Assembly: GCA_947561585.1 (NCBI GenBank)
Contig: CANNZV010001123.1
Span: forward strand, 1 to 64,000
Length of the DNA: 64,000 nt
Direction of reading: 5' to 3'
Source of the DNA: Caprella mutica
Taxonomy: Eukaryota > Arthropoda > Malacostraca > Amphipoda > Caprellidae
Position numbers and translations under genes: made by a program
Notes under the pieces: model-generated
Told to the model about the DNA's origin: nothing
What the model saw: only the letters and a program-made list of their open reading frames with translations
Database searches by the model: none
In this document: piece after piece, positions 35,265-47,600 of the stretch
Layout: the number at the start of each line of letters is the position of its first letter
How positions within the stretch are numbered: position 1 is the first letter of the stretch

Positions 35265-35660
35265 TAGAGCCATCGGTCGAAAGACATTGCGTCGAAAATG
35301 AATAATCAAAAATAACAGATAACCGGTTTACAGCCACTGTGTCAAAAGCCACTGTGCCGAAAGCCAATATGTCGAAAGCCACTGTGCCGAAAGCCAATGT
35401 ATCGAAATCCACTGTGCCGAAAGCCATTGTGTCGAAAGACACTGTGTCCAAAGCTACTGGGTACAAAGCCACTGTGTCGGAAGCCACTATGTCGAAAACC
35501 GCCATGTCGAAAGCCATTATGTCGGAAACCACTGTGTCGAAAGCCATTCATCGGAAGCCACTGTGCTAAAAGCCATTGGTCTGAAGCCGTTGTGCCGAAA
35601 GCCATTGGTTCAAAGACAATGGTCAAATGCCTCTAGTCGAAAACCACTGTTCGAAAATCA
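35265..35660. repeat. 15-bp imperfect tandem array (about 20 copies), transposon-end style
   Basis: Unit GCCACTGTGTCGAAA with heavy variation (ccg, tcg, tcc; act, att). Outlying GGTCGAAAGACATTGCGTCG at 35274 and TAGTCGAAAACCACTGTTCG at 35634 look like further members. The word style (GtCGAAA plus CAcTGTG) is that of subterminal repeats of DNA transposons such as 17587. The four open frames on both strands are artefacts. Confidence 0.85.
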
Positions 35661-36110
35661 CTGGTCTATCAGAGTATGCAAATACATTGGTAACAGGAGA
35701 GGGGCCTCTAATGCAATGACTGGGATTCGATACGCGTCTTCGGCCCCTCACTGCCTGCCCTCATTTTAGGGAAATTCGAATTGAATGATTTCGGATTTCG
35801 TCACTCTCTGTAAATCCATTCACATTCAATAGAAAAACAGCTATTGTGAAACCCATTTCAATATGTTAGAATTCGAAACACGGAGCAGGGTTTTCGAATG
35901 AATATCCAAATACATTTAGGGTGTTTTCTCTTTTTCGACATATCAGAGACAGAATGAGATGTCAAACTAAGAAATAAGACTGAAGAGATGACATTACTGG
36001 TAGTATATCGTATTCATTAGGTTTGAACTAAGAATTCCTGTACCTAGCCACAACTAGTGTAGTAGAGTATTTTTCCACCTAATGTAATTTGTTAATCAAA
36101 AACGGATGAG
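35661..36110. other. Unique DNA
   Basis: GGGATTCGATACGCG near 35727 superficially resembles a polymerase III B box, but no A box is found at the right distance. No gene recognised. Confidence 0.35.
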
Positions 36111-37139
36111 GTTCATCCCTAGTGGAATATTATTTGTATTGACTGTAAATAGATATTGTATGAATGTTCTTCACCGTAAGAGTTCATCCCTAGTGGAATA
36201 TTATTTGTATTGACTGTAAATAGATATTGTATGAATGTTCTTCACCGTAAGAGTTCATCCCTAGTGGAATATTATTTGTATTGACTGTAAATAGATATTG
36301 TATGAATGTTCTTCACCGTAAGAGTTCATCCCTAGTGGAAAATTATTTGTATTGACTGTAAATAGATATTGTATGAATGTTCTTCACCGTAAGAGTTCAT
36401 CCCTAGTGGAATATTATTTGTATTGACTGTAAATAGATATTGTATGAATGTTCTTCATCGTAAGAGTTCATCCCTAGTGGAATATTATTTGTATTGGCTG
36501 TAAATAGATATTGTATGAATGTTCTTCACCGTAAGAGTTCATCCCTAGTGGAATATTATTTGTATTGACTGTAAATAGATATTGTATGAATGTTCTTCAC
36601 CGTAAGAGTTCATCCCTAGTGGAATATTATTTGTATTGACTGTAAATAGATATTGTATGAATGTTCTTCACCGTAAGAGTTCATCCCTAGTGGAAAATTA
36701 TTTGTATTGACTGTAAATAGATATTGTATGAATGTTCTTCACCGTAAGAGTTCATCCCTAGTGGAATATTATTTGTATTGGCTGTAAATAGATATTGTAT
36801 GAATGTTCTTCACCGTAAGAGTTCATCCCTAGTGGAATATTATTTGTATTGACTGTAAATAGATATTGTATGAATGTTCTTCACCGTAAGAGTTCATCCC
36901 TACTGGAATATTATTTGTATTGACTGTAAATAGATATTGTATGAATGTTCTTCACCGTAAGAGTTCATCCCTAGTGGAATATTATTTGTATTGACTGTAA
37001 ATAGATATTGTATGAATGTTCTTCACCGTAAGAGTTCATCCCTAGTGGAATATTATTTGTATTGACTGTAAATAGATATTGTATGAATGTTCTTCACCGT
37101 CAGAGTTCATCCCTAGTGGAATATTATTTGTATTGACTG
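36111..37139. repeat. 71-bp tandem array (about 14.5 copies)
   Basis: Unit contains GTTCATCCCTAGTGGAATAT, TATTTGTATTGACTGTAAAT and AGATATTGTATGAATGTTCT. The period is 71 (36111, 36182, 36253), the longest unit in the window and among the most uniform. Two pieces of the same unit lie 12 kb away at 48856-48890 and 49172-49218. Confidence 0.97.
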
Positions 37140-38159
37140 CATGATAGGTAGCTATCTTTCTCATTATTTTCCGGTAGAGATTTTCTGCTGCCTAATTCCT
37201 CCAACCGTACGTAACATTAGCTGGATTTTTTTTTCTAATAAAGTAATTACCAAATGCTTCTTATTACGATATAACAAAAATTGCTAATATTCTGTCTTCT
37301 AAATTCTGTTTCCCAATACTGCAGAAGAAAACTTTTAGTATCGAATACCAATTAATCCAAGCAAGAAGAATTTATTGCTGGGGTATTGAGGGAGTATCTC
37401 AGGAATAAATTCTTTTTGCCCTGGGCGATAATTTTCCGCTGCAAACCAATATCGCTCGCGACCGTTAACGCGAGGAAAAATTCGTTTTACCTTGTTTTCA
37501 AATTTTGGCGGTTATTACCGCGCGAACAAAATCCGCATGTGTGCCCGCATTCCACAGAATTGATGATTTTTTAGGGTCGTGCGGTAATTGGCGCACGACA
37601 AATACCGCTCGTTTTCGGGTGACCTGATTACTTCAACTGAATAATCTTGATTTTTGATAGAAAGCCATAATAATAATTATTTGATATCTACCGATACACC
37701 TATAAAGTAAATTTTGAGTTATTAGGAATAACTACATAACAAATAGTACCATGTAATAATTTTTGGTACATTACATTGATATCACTAACCTAGTCACACT
37801 GCAAAGAATCAACGATTCTCATATTTATTTTAAAATGTTCAAAGTACTCAGTAAGTTAGTTACAGTGCAATAACTACCTTACCTCTTTTGATATAACTAT
37901 TGCATAATCAATATATGATTTTGTCCACATTTCATAGTCTTTATGACATCTATGATCTCCTGACTCAATGGCGTTAAATTTTATGTGGTGCAGGACAAAA
38001 TAATTCATGAAATAATTAAATGCACAAATATATGGTCAATCAGAACATTTGGTGTACACATCACTTTACTCATACGGAATAATTTTAATTAAAGAAATAT
38101 GCCTTCATTGTTTGAAAAAAATATGGGACACATATGTCCCATTAGGAGAAAAATGGTTA
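37140..38159. other. Unique DNA, part CpG-rich
   Basis: 37380-37610 is less AT-rich with several GCG words (TATCGCTCGCGACCGTTAAC, ATTACCGCGCGAAC). A 62-codon frame at 37386-37574 is not recognisable. Probably a decayed element. Confidence 0.35.
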
Positions 38160-38750
38160 AAGGAAGGAATAGAGCCTCTAGCCTCTAAAGGAAGGAATAG
38201 AACCTCTAGCCTCTACAGCAAGGAATAGAACCTCTAGCCTCTAAAGCAAGGGATAGAACCTCTAGCCTCTAAAGCAAGGAATAGAACCCCTAGCCTCTAA
38301 AGGAAGGAATAAAACCTCTAGCCTCTAAAGGAATGAATAGAACCTCTAGCCTCTAAAGCAAGGAATAGAACCTCTAGCCTCTAAAGCAAGGAATAGAACC
38401 TCTAGCCTCTAAAGGAAGGAATAGAACCTCTAGCCTCTAAAGGATGGAATAGAACCTCTAGCCTCTAAAGGAAGGAATAGAACCTCTAGCCTCTAAAGGA
38501 ATGAATAGAACCTCTAGCCTCTAAATGAATGAATAGAACCTCTAGCCTCTAAAGGAAGGAATAGACCCTCTAGCCTCTAAAGGAAGGAATAAAACCTCTA
38601 GCCTCTAAAGGAAGGAATAGAACCTCTAGCCTCTAAAGGATGGAATAGAACCTCTAGCCTCTAAAGCAAGGAATAGAACCTCTAGCCTCTAAAGCAAGGA
38701 ATAGAACCTCTAGCCTCTAAAGCAAGGAATAGAGCCCATAGCCTCTACAC
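38160..38750. repeat. 28-bp tandem array (about 21 copies)
   Basis: Unit GGAATAGAACCTCTAGCCTC plus TAAAGCAA or TAAAGGAA; the period is 28. Two subtypes (GCAA, GGAA) are interspersed. Confidence 0.96.
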
Positions 38751-38965
38751 TCTGTGAACTGTTGTAAAGTTTAACCTGATGCTAAATTATTGTTATTTAT
38801 TATCAACCCTATAAATTTTATGATATAATTCTGTGTGCTCCCAGTGTTCCCATGACTTATAGTGCTCATCTGACTGCCAGTGCTCCCACAGTGCTCCCCT
38901 GACTGGGTACACTGGTGTGTGCCGTTAAAGGAGATAGCAGTGTAGGGACAGCTCACAGATATTGA
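38751..38965. other. Unique spacer
   Basis: Contains a short direct repeat of CAGTGCTCCC (about 38879 and 38891). No gene. Confidence 0.4.
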
Positions 38966-41148
38966 AGATGATATGCCCTCTCTACTAACTATCACCATCT
39001 TCTAATAAATGATATGCCCTCTCTACTAACTATCACCATCTTCTAACAAATGATATGCCCTCTCTACTAACTATCACCATCTTCTAACAAATGATATGCC
39101 CTCTCTACTATCTATCACCATCTTCTAATAAATGATATTCCCTCTCTACTAACTATCACCATCTTCTAATAAATGATATTCCCTCTCTACTAACTATCAC
39201 CATCTTCTAACAAATGATATGCCCTCTCTACTATCTATCACCATCTTCTAACAAATGATATGCCCTCTCTACTAACTATCACCATCTTCTAATAAATGAT
39301 ATTCCCTCTCTACTAACTATCACCATCTTCTAATAAATGATATTCCCTCTCTACTAACTATCACCATCTTCTAACAAATGATATGCCCTCTCTACTAACT
39401 ATCACCATCTTCTAATAAATGATATTCCCTCTCTACTAACTATCACCATCTTCTAATAAATGATATTCCCTCTCTACTAACTATCACCATCTTCTAATAA
39501 ATGATATTCCCTCTCTACTAACTATCACCATCTTCTAACAAATGATATGCCCTCTCTACTAACTATCACCATCTTCTAATAAATGATATGCCCTCTCTAC
39601 TAACTATCACCATCTTCCAATAAATGATATTCCCTTTCTACTAACTATCACCATCTTCTAACAAATGATATGCCCTCTCTACTAACTATCACCATCTTCT
39701 AACAAATGATATTCCCTCTCTACTAACTATCAACATCTTCTAATAAATGATATGCCCTCTCTACTAACTATCACCATCTTCTAACAAATGATATGCCCTC
39801 TCTACTAACTATCACCATCTTCTAATAAATGATATGCCCTCTCTACTATCTATCACCATCTTCTAACAAATGATATGCCCTCTCTACTAGCTATCACCAT
39901 CTTCTAATAAATGATATGCCCTCTCTACTAACTATCACCATCTTCCAATAAATGATATGCCCTCTCTACTAACTATCACCATCTTCTAACAAATGATATT
40001 CCCTCTCTACTAACTATCACCATCTTCTAACAAATGATATGCCCTCTCTACTAACTATCACCATCTTCCAATAAATGATATGCCCTCTCTACTAACTATC
40101 ACCATCTTCCAATAAATGATATGCCCTCTCTACTAACTATCACCATCTTCTAATAAATGATATGCCCTCTCTACTAACTATCACCATCTTCCAATAAATG
40201 ATATGCCCTCTCTACTAACTATCACCATCTTCTAATAAATGATATGCCCTCTCTACTAACTATCACCATCTTCTAATAAATGATATGCCCTCTCTACTAA
40301 CTATCACCATCTTCTAATAAATGATATGCCCTCTCTACTAACTATCACCATCTTCTAACAAATGATATGCCCTCTCTACTAACTATCACCATCTTCTAAT
40401 AAATGATATGCCCTCTCTACTAACTATCACCATCTTCTAATAAATGATATGCCCTCTCTACTAACTATCACCATCTTCTAATAAATGATATGCCCTCTCT
40501 ACTAACTATCACCATCTTCCAATAAATGATATGCCCTCTCTACTAACTATCACCATCTTCTAACAAATGATATGCCCTCTCTACTAACTATCACCATCTT
40601 CCAATAAATGATATGCCCTCTCTACTAACTATCACCATCTTCTAATAAATGATATGCCCTCTCTACTAACTATCACCATCTTCTAATAAATGATATGCCC
40701 TCTCTACTAACTATCACCATCTTCTAACAAATGATATGCCCTCTCTACTAACTATCACCATCTTCCAATAAATGATATGCCCTCTCTACTAACTATCACC
40801 ATCTTCTAATAAATGATATGCCCTCTCTACTAACTATCACCATCTTCTAATAAATGATATGCCCTCTCTACTAACTATCACCATCTTCTAATAAATGATA
40901 TGCCCTCTCTACTAACTATCACCATCTTCTAATAAATGATATACCCTCTCTACTAACTATCACCATCTTCTAATAAATGATATGCCCTCTCTACTAACTA
41001 TCACCATCTTCTAATAAATGATATACCCTCTCTACTAACTATCACCATCTTCTAATAAATGATATGCCCTCTCTACTAACTATCACCATCTTCTAATAAA
41101 TGATATGCCCTCTCTACTAACTATCACCATCTTCTAACAAATGATATG
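38966..41148. repeat. 41-bp tandem array (about 53 copies)
   Basis: Unit contains AATGATATGCCCTCTCTACT, AACTATCACCATCTTC and TAATA. Subtypes: GATATTCCC, GATATACCC, TAACAAA, CCAATAAA. It runs straight into the next array. Confidence 0.97.
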
Positions 41149-41405
41149 CCTAATACTAGTGTAAATATTACACCTGTTACTAGTGTAAATGTTACACCTG
41201 TTACTAGTGTAAATGTTATACCTGTTACTAGTGTAAATGTTATACCTGTTACTAGTGTAAATGTTATACCTGTTACTAGTGTAAATGTTACACCTGTTAC
41301 TAGTGTAAATGTTATACCTGTTACTAGTGTAAATGTTACACCTGTTACTAGTGTAAATGTTACACCTGTTACTAGTGTAAATGTTACACCTGTTACTAGT
41401 GTTTA
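41149..41405. repeat. 24-bp tandem array (about 11 copies)
   Basis: Unit GTAAATGTTACACCTGTTAC plus TAGT. The first unit begins directly after GATATGCC of the 41-bp array. Both strands are open (86 and 133 residues) only because of the period. Confidence 0.96.
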
Positions 41406-41544
41406 AAATGTTACCAGGCTGGTAAATCTGGTGTTGTGTTGCCAGACTTTGTCTCTTTATTGCTATAGGCTTTACGAGTTTTTTAATGACGTCATTTGTA
41501 GTTAATAGAAGAGACACCAAATTGAAAGTAAACAAGAGTAAGGG

Positions 41545-43248
41545 GCTTTAACCACTGGGGGTCTTACTATTTTGGGGGCTTTACTCTTTGGAGGCTTTAC
41601 TCTTTGGCGTCTTTACTCTTTGGGGGCTTTACTCTTTGAGGGCTTTAGTCTTTAAGGGGTTTACTCTTTGGGGGCTTTACTCTATGGGGGTTTTACTCTT
41701 TGGGGGCTTTACTCTTTAAGGGGTTTACTCTTTAAGGGGTTTACTCTTTGGGGGCTTTACTCTTTGGGGCTTTACTCTATGGGGGTTTTACTCTTTGGGG
41801 GCTTTACTCTTTAAGGGGTTTACTCTTTGGGGGCTTTACTCTTTGAAAGGCTTTACTCTTTGGGGCTTTACTCTTTGGGGCTTTACTCTTTGGGGGGTTT
41901 TACTCTTTGGACACTTTAGTCTTTTAGGGGCTTTACTCTTTTGAGGCTTTACTCTTTGGGGGCTTTACTCTTTGAGGGCTTTACTCTTTGGGGGCTTTAC
42001 TCTTTGGGGGCTTTACTCTTTTGAGGCTTTACTCTTTGGGGGCTTTACTCTTTGGGGGCTTTACTCTTTAAGGGCTTTACTCTTTGGGGGCTTTACTCTT
42101 TTGAGGCTTTATTCTTTGGGGGTTTTACTCTTTGGGGGCTTTACTCTTTGGGGGCTTTACTCTTTAAGGGGTTTACTCTTTGGGGGCTTTACTCTTTGAA
42201 AGGCTTTACTCTTTGGGGCCTTACTCTTTGGGGGGTTTTACTCTTTGGGGGCTTTACTATTTGAGGGACTTTACTCTTTGGGGCTTTACTCTCTGGGAGG
42301 TTTTACTCCTATGGGGCTTTACTCTTTGAAGGGCTTTACTCTTTGAAGATCTTTACTCTTTGGGGGCTTTACTCTTTGAGGGGCTTTACTCTTTGGGGGC
42401 TTCACTCTTCGGGGGCTTTACTCTTTGGGGGCTTTACTTTTTGGGGGCTTTACTCTTTGGGGGCTTTACTCTTTGGGGGCTTTACTCTTTGGGGGCTTTA
42501 CTCTTTGGGGGCTTTACTCTTTGGGGGCTTTACTCTTTGGAGGCTTTACTCTTTGGGGGCTTTACTCTTTGGGGGCTTTACTCTATGGGGGCTTTACTCT
42601 TTGGGGGCTTTACTCTTTGGGGGCTTTACTCTTTGGGGGCTTTACTCTATGGGGGCTTTACTCTTTGGGGGCTTTACTCTTTGGGGGCTTACTCTTTGGG
42701 GGCTTTACTCTTTGGGGGCTTTACTCTTTGGAGGCTTTACTCTTTGGGGGCTTTACTCTTTGGGGGCTTTACTCTTTGGGGGCTTTACTCTTTGGGGGCT
42801 TACTCTTTGGGGGCTTTACTCTTTGGGGGCTTTACTCTTTGGAGGCTTTACTCTTTGGGGGCTTTACTCTATGGGGGCTTTACTCTTTGGGGGCTTTACT
42901 CTTTGGGGGCTTACTCTTTGGGGGCTTTACTCTTTGGGGGCTTTACTCTTTGGAGGCTTTACTCTTTGGGGGCTTTACTCTTTGGGGGCTTTACTCTTTG
43001 GGGGCTTTACTCTTTGGGGGCTTACTCTTTGGGGGCTTTACTCTTTGGGGGCTTTACTCTTTGGAGGCTTTACTCTTTGGGGGCTTTACTCTATGGGGGC
43101 TTTACTCTTTGGGGGCTTTACTCTTTGGAGGCTTTACTCTTTGGGGGTTTTACTCTTTTGGGGCTTCTCTTTTTTGGGGGTTTTACTCCTTGGGGGTTTT
43201 TACTCTTTGGGGGGCTTTACTCTTTGGGGACTTTACTCTTTAACTCTT
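41545..43248. repeat. 16-bp tandem array (about 105 copies) with a 111-bp higher-order repeat
   Basis: Unit GGGGGCTTTACTCTTT. The left third is degenerate, the middle uniform. A 15-bp unit (GGGGGCTTACTCTTT) occurs at about 42683, 42794, 42905 and 43016, that is every 111 bp (six 16-mers plus one 15-mer). Strong strand asymmetry (G and T on plus). Open frames of about 300 residues are artefacts. Confidence 0.96.
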
Positions 43249-43350
43249 TATCTCCTGAATTAATTTGATCGTGGGAAAATATTTTAACATCGTAGTAATG
43301 TACAGGCCGACTAGTCATATCAACTTGATGAATGTAAGAGAACATTAATT
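43249..43350. other. Unique spacer between arrays
   Basis: About 100 bp of unique sequence. Confidence 0.6.
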
Positions 43351-44503
43351 GTGTTTAACCGGTCCTTTCATGTGTTTAACCAGTCCTTTCATGTGTTTAA
43401 CCAGTCCTTTCATGTGTTTAACCGGTCCTTTCATGTGTTTAACCAGTCCTTTCATGTGTTTAACCAGTCCTTTCGTGTGTTTAACCGGTCCTTTCATGTG
43501 TTTAACCAGTCCTTTCATGTGTTTAACCAGTCCTTTCATGTGTTTAACCAGTCCTTTCATGTGTTTAACCGGTCCTTTCATGTGTTTAACCGGTCCTTTC
43601 ATGTGTTTAACCGGTCCTTTCATGTGTTTAACCGGTCCTTTCATGTGTTTAACCGGTCCTTTCATGTGTTTAACCGGTCCTTTCATGTGTTTAACCGGTC
43701 CTTTCATGTGTTTAACCGGTCCTTTCATGTGTTTAACCGGTCCTTTCATGTGTTTAACCGGTCCTTTCATGTGTTTAACCAGTCCTTTCATGTGTTTAAC
43801 CGGTCCTTTCATGTGTTTAACCGGTCCTTTCTTGTGTTTAACCGGTACTTTCATGTGTTTAACCGGTCCTTTCATGTATTTAACCGGTCCTTTCATGTGT
43901 TTAACCGGTCCTTTCATGTGTTTAACCGGTCCTTTCATGTGTTTAACCGGTCCTTTCATGTGTTTAACCGGTCCTTTCATGTGTTTAACCGGTACTTCCA
44001 TGTGTTTAACCGGTCCTTTCATGTGTTTAACCGGTCCTTTCGTGTGTTTAACCGGTCCTTTCATGTGTTTAACCGGTCCTTTCATGTGTTTAACCGGTAC
44101 TTCCATGTGTTTAACCGGTCCTTTCATGTGTTTAACCGGTACTTCCATGTGTTTAACCGGTACTTCCATGTGTTTAACCGGTCCTTTCATGTGTTTAACC
44201 GGTACTTCCATGTGTTTAACCGGTCCTTTCATGTGTTTAACCGGTCCTTTCATGTGTTTAACCGGTCCTTTCATGTGTTTAACCGGTACTTCCATGTGTT
44301 TAACCGGTACTTCTATGTGTTTAACCGGTCCTTTCATGTGTTTAACCGGTCCTTTCATGTGTTTAACCGGTCCTTTCATGTGTTTAACCGGTCCTTTCAT
44401 GTGTTTAACCGGTACTTCCATGTGTTTAACCGGTCCTTTCATGTGTTTAACCGGTCCTTTCATGTGTTTAACCGGTACTTCCATGTGTTTAACCGGTCCT
44501 TTA
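43351..44503. repeat. 21-bp tandem array (about 55 copies), open on both strands
   Basis: Unit GTGTTTAACCGGTCCTTTCA plus T. Variants: CAGTCC in the left part, GGTACTTCC in the right part. Two plus frames and one minus frame run through all copies without a stop (about 380-398 codons), a consequence of a stop-free 21-mer. Each unit carries the palindrome ACCGGT. Confidence 0.97.
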
Positions 44504-44633
44504 TGGATAATATCTCCAAATTGTCACGCAAAATACATTAATTGATAGGAGACAGATAGGTCCTATTATTAGGACATAAAGGAAGGTGCTGATTACTATG
44601 ACTAATTACAATCTTAACCGAAATAAAGACTGC
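44504..44633. other. Unique spacer
   Basis: No feature seen. Confidence 0.5.
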
Positions 44634-47600
44634 AATAGGACAAAAAGAGCCGATTGGGACTGTAGTGGGACAAAAAGGGCACATTGAGACTGTAGTGGGA
44701 CAAAAAGAGACCATTGGGACTGTAGTGGGACAAAAGAGACCATTGGGACTATAGTGGGACAAAAGAGACCATTGGGACTGTAGTGGGACAAAAAGGGCTC
44801 ATTGGGACTGTAGTGGGACAAAAAGGGCACATTGAGACTGTAATGGGACAAAAAGAGACCATTGGGACTGTAGTGGGACAAAAAGAGACCATTGGGACTG
44901 TAGTGGGACAAAAGAGACCATTGAGACTGTAGTGGGACAAAAGAGACCATTGGGACTGTAGTGGGACAAAAGAGACCATTGGGACTGTAGTGGGGTAAAA
45001 AGAGACCATTGAGAATGTGGTGGGACAAAAAGAGCCCATTGGGACTGTAGTGGGACAAAAGAGACCATTGGGACTGTAGTGGGGTAAAAAGAGACCATTG
45101 AGACTGTAGTGGGACAAAAGAGACCATTGGGACTGTAGTGGGACAAAAGAGACCATTGGGACTGTAGTGGGGTAAAAAGAGACCATTGAGAATGTGGTGG
45201 GACAAAAAGAGCCCATTGGGACTGTAGTGGGACAAAAGAGACCATTGGGACTGTAGTGGGACAAAAGAGACCATTGGGACTGTAGTGGGGTAAAAAGAGA
45301 CCATTGAGAATGTAGTGGGACAAAAAGAGCCCATTGGGACTGTAGTGGGACAAAAGAGACCATTGGGACTGTAGTGGGACAAAAGAGACCATTGGGACTG
45401 TAGTGGGGTAAAAAGAGACCATTGAGAATGTAGTGGGACAAAAAGAGCCCATTGGGACTGTAGTGGGACAAAAGAGACCATTGAGACTGTAGTGGGACAA
45501 AAGAGACCATTGAGACTGTAGTGGGACAAAAGAGACCATTGGGACTGTAGTGGGACAAAAGAGACCATTGAGACTGTAGTGGGACAAAAGAAACCATTGG
45601 GACTGTAGTGGGACAAAAGAGACCATTGGGACTGTAGTGGGACAAAAGAGACCATTGGGACTGTAGTGGGACAAAAGAAACCATTGGGACTGTAGTGGGA
45701 CAAAAGAGACCATTGGGACTGTAGTGGGACAAAAGAGACCATTGGGACTGTAGTGGGACAAAAGAGACCATTGGGACTGTAGTGGGACAAAAGAGACCAT
45801 TGGGACTGTAGTGGGACAAAAGAGACCATTGGGACTGTAGTGGGGTAAAAAGAGACCATTGGGACTGTAGTGGGACAAAAGAGACCATTGGGACTGTAGT
45901 GGGACAAAAAGAGACCATTGGGACTGTAGTGGGACAAAAGAGACCATTGAGACTGTAGTGGGACAAAAGAGACCATTGGGACTGTAGTGGGACAAAAGAG
46001 ACCATTGGGACTGTAGTGGGGTAAAAAGAGACCATTGAGAATGTAGTGGGACAAAAAGAGCCCATTGGGACTGTAGTGGGACAAAAGAGACCATTGAGAC
46101 TGTAGTGGGACAAAAGAGACCATTGGGACTGTAGTTGGGTAAAAAGAGACCATTGAGAATGTAGTGGGACAAAAAGAGCCCATTGGGACTGTAGTGGGAC
46201 AAAAGAGACCATTGGGACTGTAGTGGGACAAAAGAGACCATTGGGACTGTAGTGGGGTAAAAAGAGACCATTGAGAATGTAGTGGGACAAAAAGAGCCCA
46301 TTGGGACTGTAGTGGGACAAAAGAGACCATTGAGACTGTAGTGGGACAAAAGAGACCATTGAGACTGTAGTGGGACAAAAGAGACCATTGGGACTGTAGT
46401 GGGACAAAAGAGACCATTGAGACTGTAGTGGGACAAAAGAAACCATTGGGACTGTAGTGGGACAAAAGAGACCATTGGGACTGTAGTGGGACAAAAGAGA
46501 CCATTGGGACTGTAGTGGGACAAAAGAAACCATTGGGACTGTAGTGGGACAAAAGAGACCATTGGGACTGTAGTGGGACAAAAGAGACCATTGGGACTGT
46601 AGTGGGACAAAAGAAACCATTGGGACTGTAGTGGGACAAAAGAGACCATTGGGACTGTAGTGGGACAAAAAGAGACCATTGGGACTGTAGTGGGACAAAA
46701 GAGACCATTGGGACTGTAGTTGGACAAAAAGAGACCATTGGGACTGTAGTGGGACAAAAGAGACCATTGGGACTGTAGTGGGACAAAAGAGACCATTGAG
46801 ACTGTAGTGGTACAAAAGAGACCATTGGGACTGTAGTGGTACAAAAGAGACCATTGGGACTGTAATGGGACAAAAGAGACCATTGGGACTGTAGTGGGAC
46901 AAAAGAGACCATTGGGACTGTAGTGGGGTAAAAAGAAACCATTGGGACTGTAGTGGGACAAAAGAGACCATTGGGACTGTAGTGGGACAAAAGAGACCAT
47001 TGGGACTGTAGTGGGACAAAAGAGACCATTGGGACTGTAGTGGGGTAAAAAGAGACCATTGGGACTGTAGTGGGACAAAAGAGACCATTGAGACTGTAGT
47101 GGGACAAAAAGAGACCATTGGGACTGTAGTGGGACAAAAGAGACCATTGAGACTGTAGTGGGACAAAAGAGATCATTGAGACTGTAGTGGGACAAAAGAA
47201 ACCATTGGGACTGTAGTGGGACAAAAGAGATCATTGGGACTGTAGTGGGACAAAAGAGACCATTGGGACTGTAGTGGGGTAAAAAGAAACCATTGGGACT
47301 GTAGTGGGACAAAAGAGACCATTGGGACTGTAGTGGGGTAAAAAGAAACCATTGGGACTGTAGTGGGACAAAAGAGACCATTGGGACTGTAGTGGGACAA
47401 AAGAGACCATTGGGACTGTAGTGGGACAAAAGAGACCATTGGGACTGTAGTGGGGTAAAAAGAGACCATTGGGACTGTAGTGGGACAAAAGAGACCATTG
47501 AGACTGTAGTGGGACAAAAAGAGACCATTGGGACTGTAGTGGGACAAAAGAGACCATTGAGACTGTAGTGGGACAAAAGAGATCATTGAGACTGTAGTGG

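Noticed and set aside
35700..35770. tRNA-derived SINE or tRNA gene
   Set aside because: Only a B-box-like word (GGGATTCGAT) is present; no A box or cloverleaf could be formed by eye.
43345..44545. Long open frames on both strands as real genes
   Set aside because: They follow entirely from a stop-free 21-bp unit; there is no non-repeat domain and both strands are open at once.
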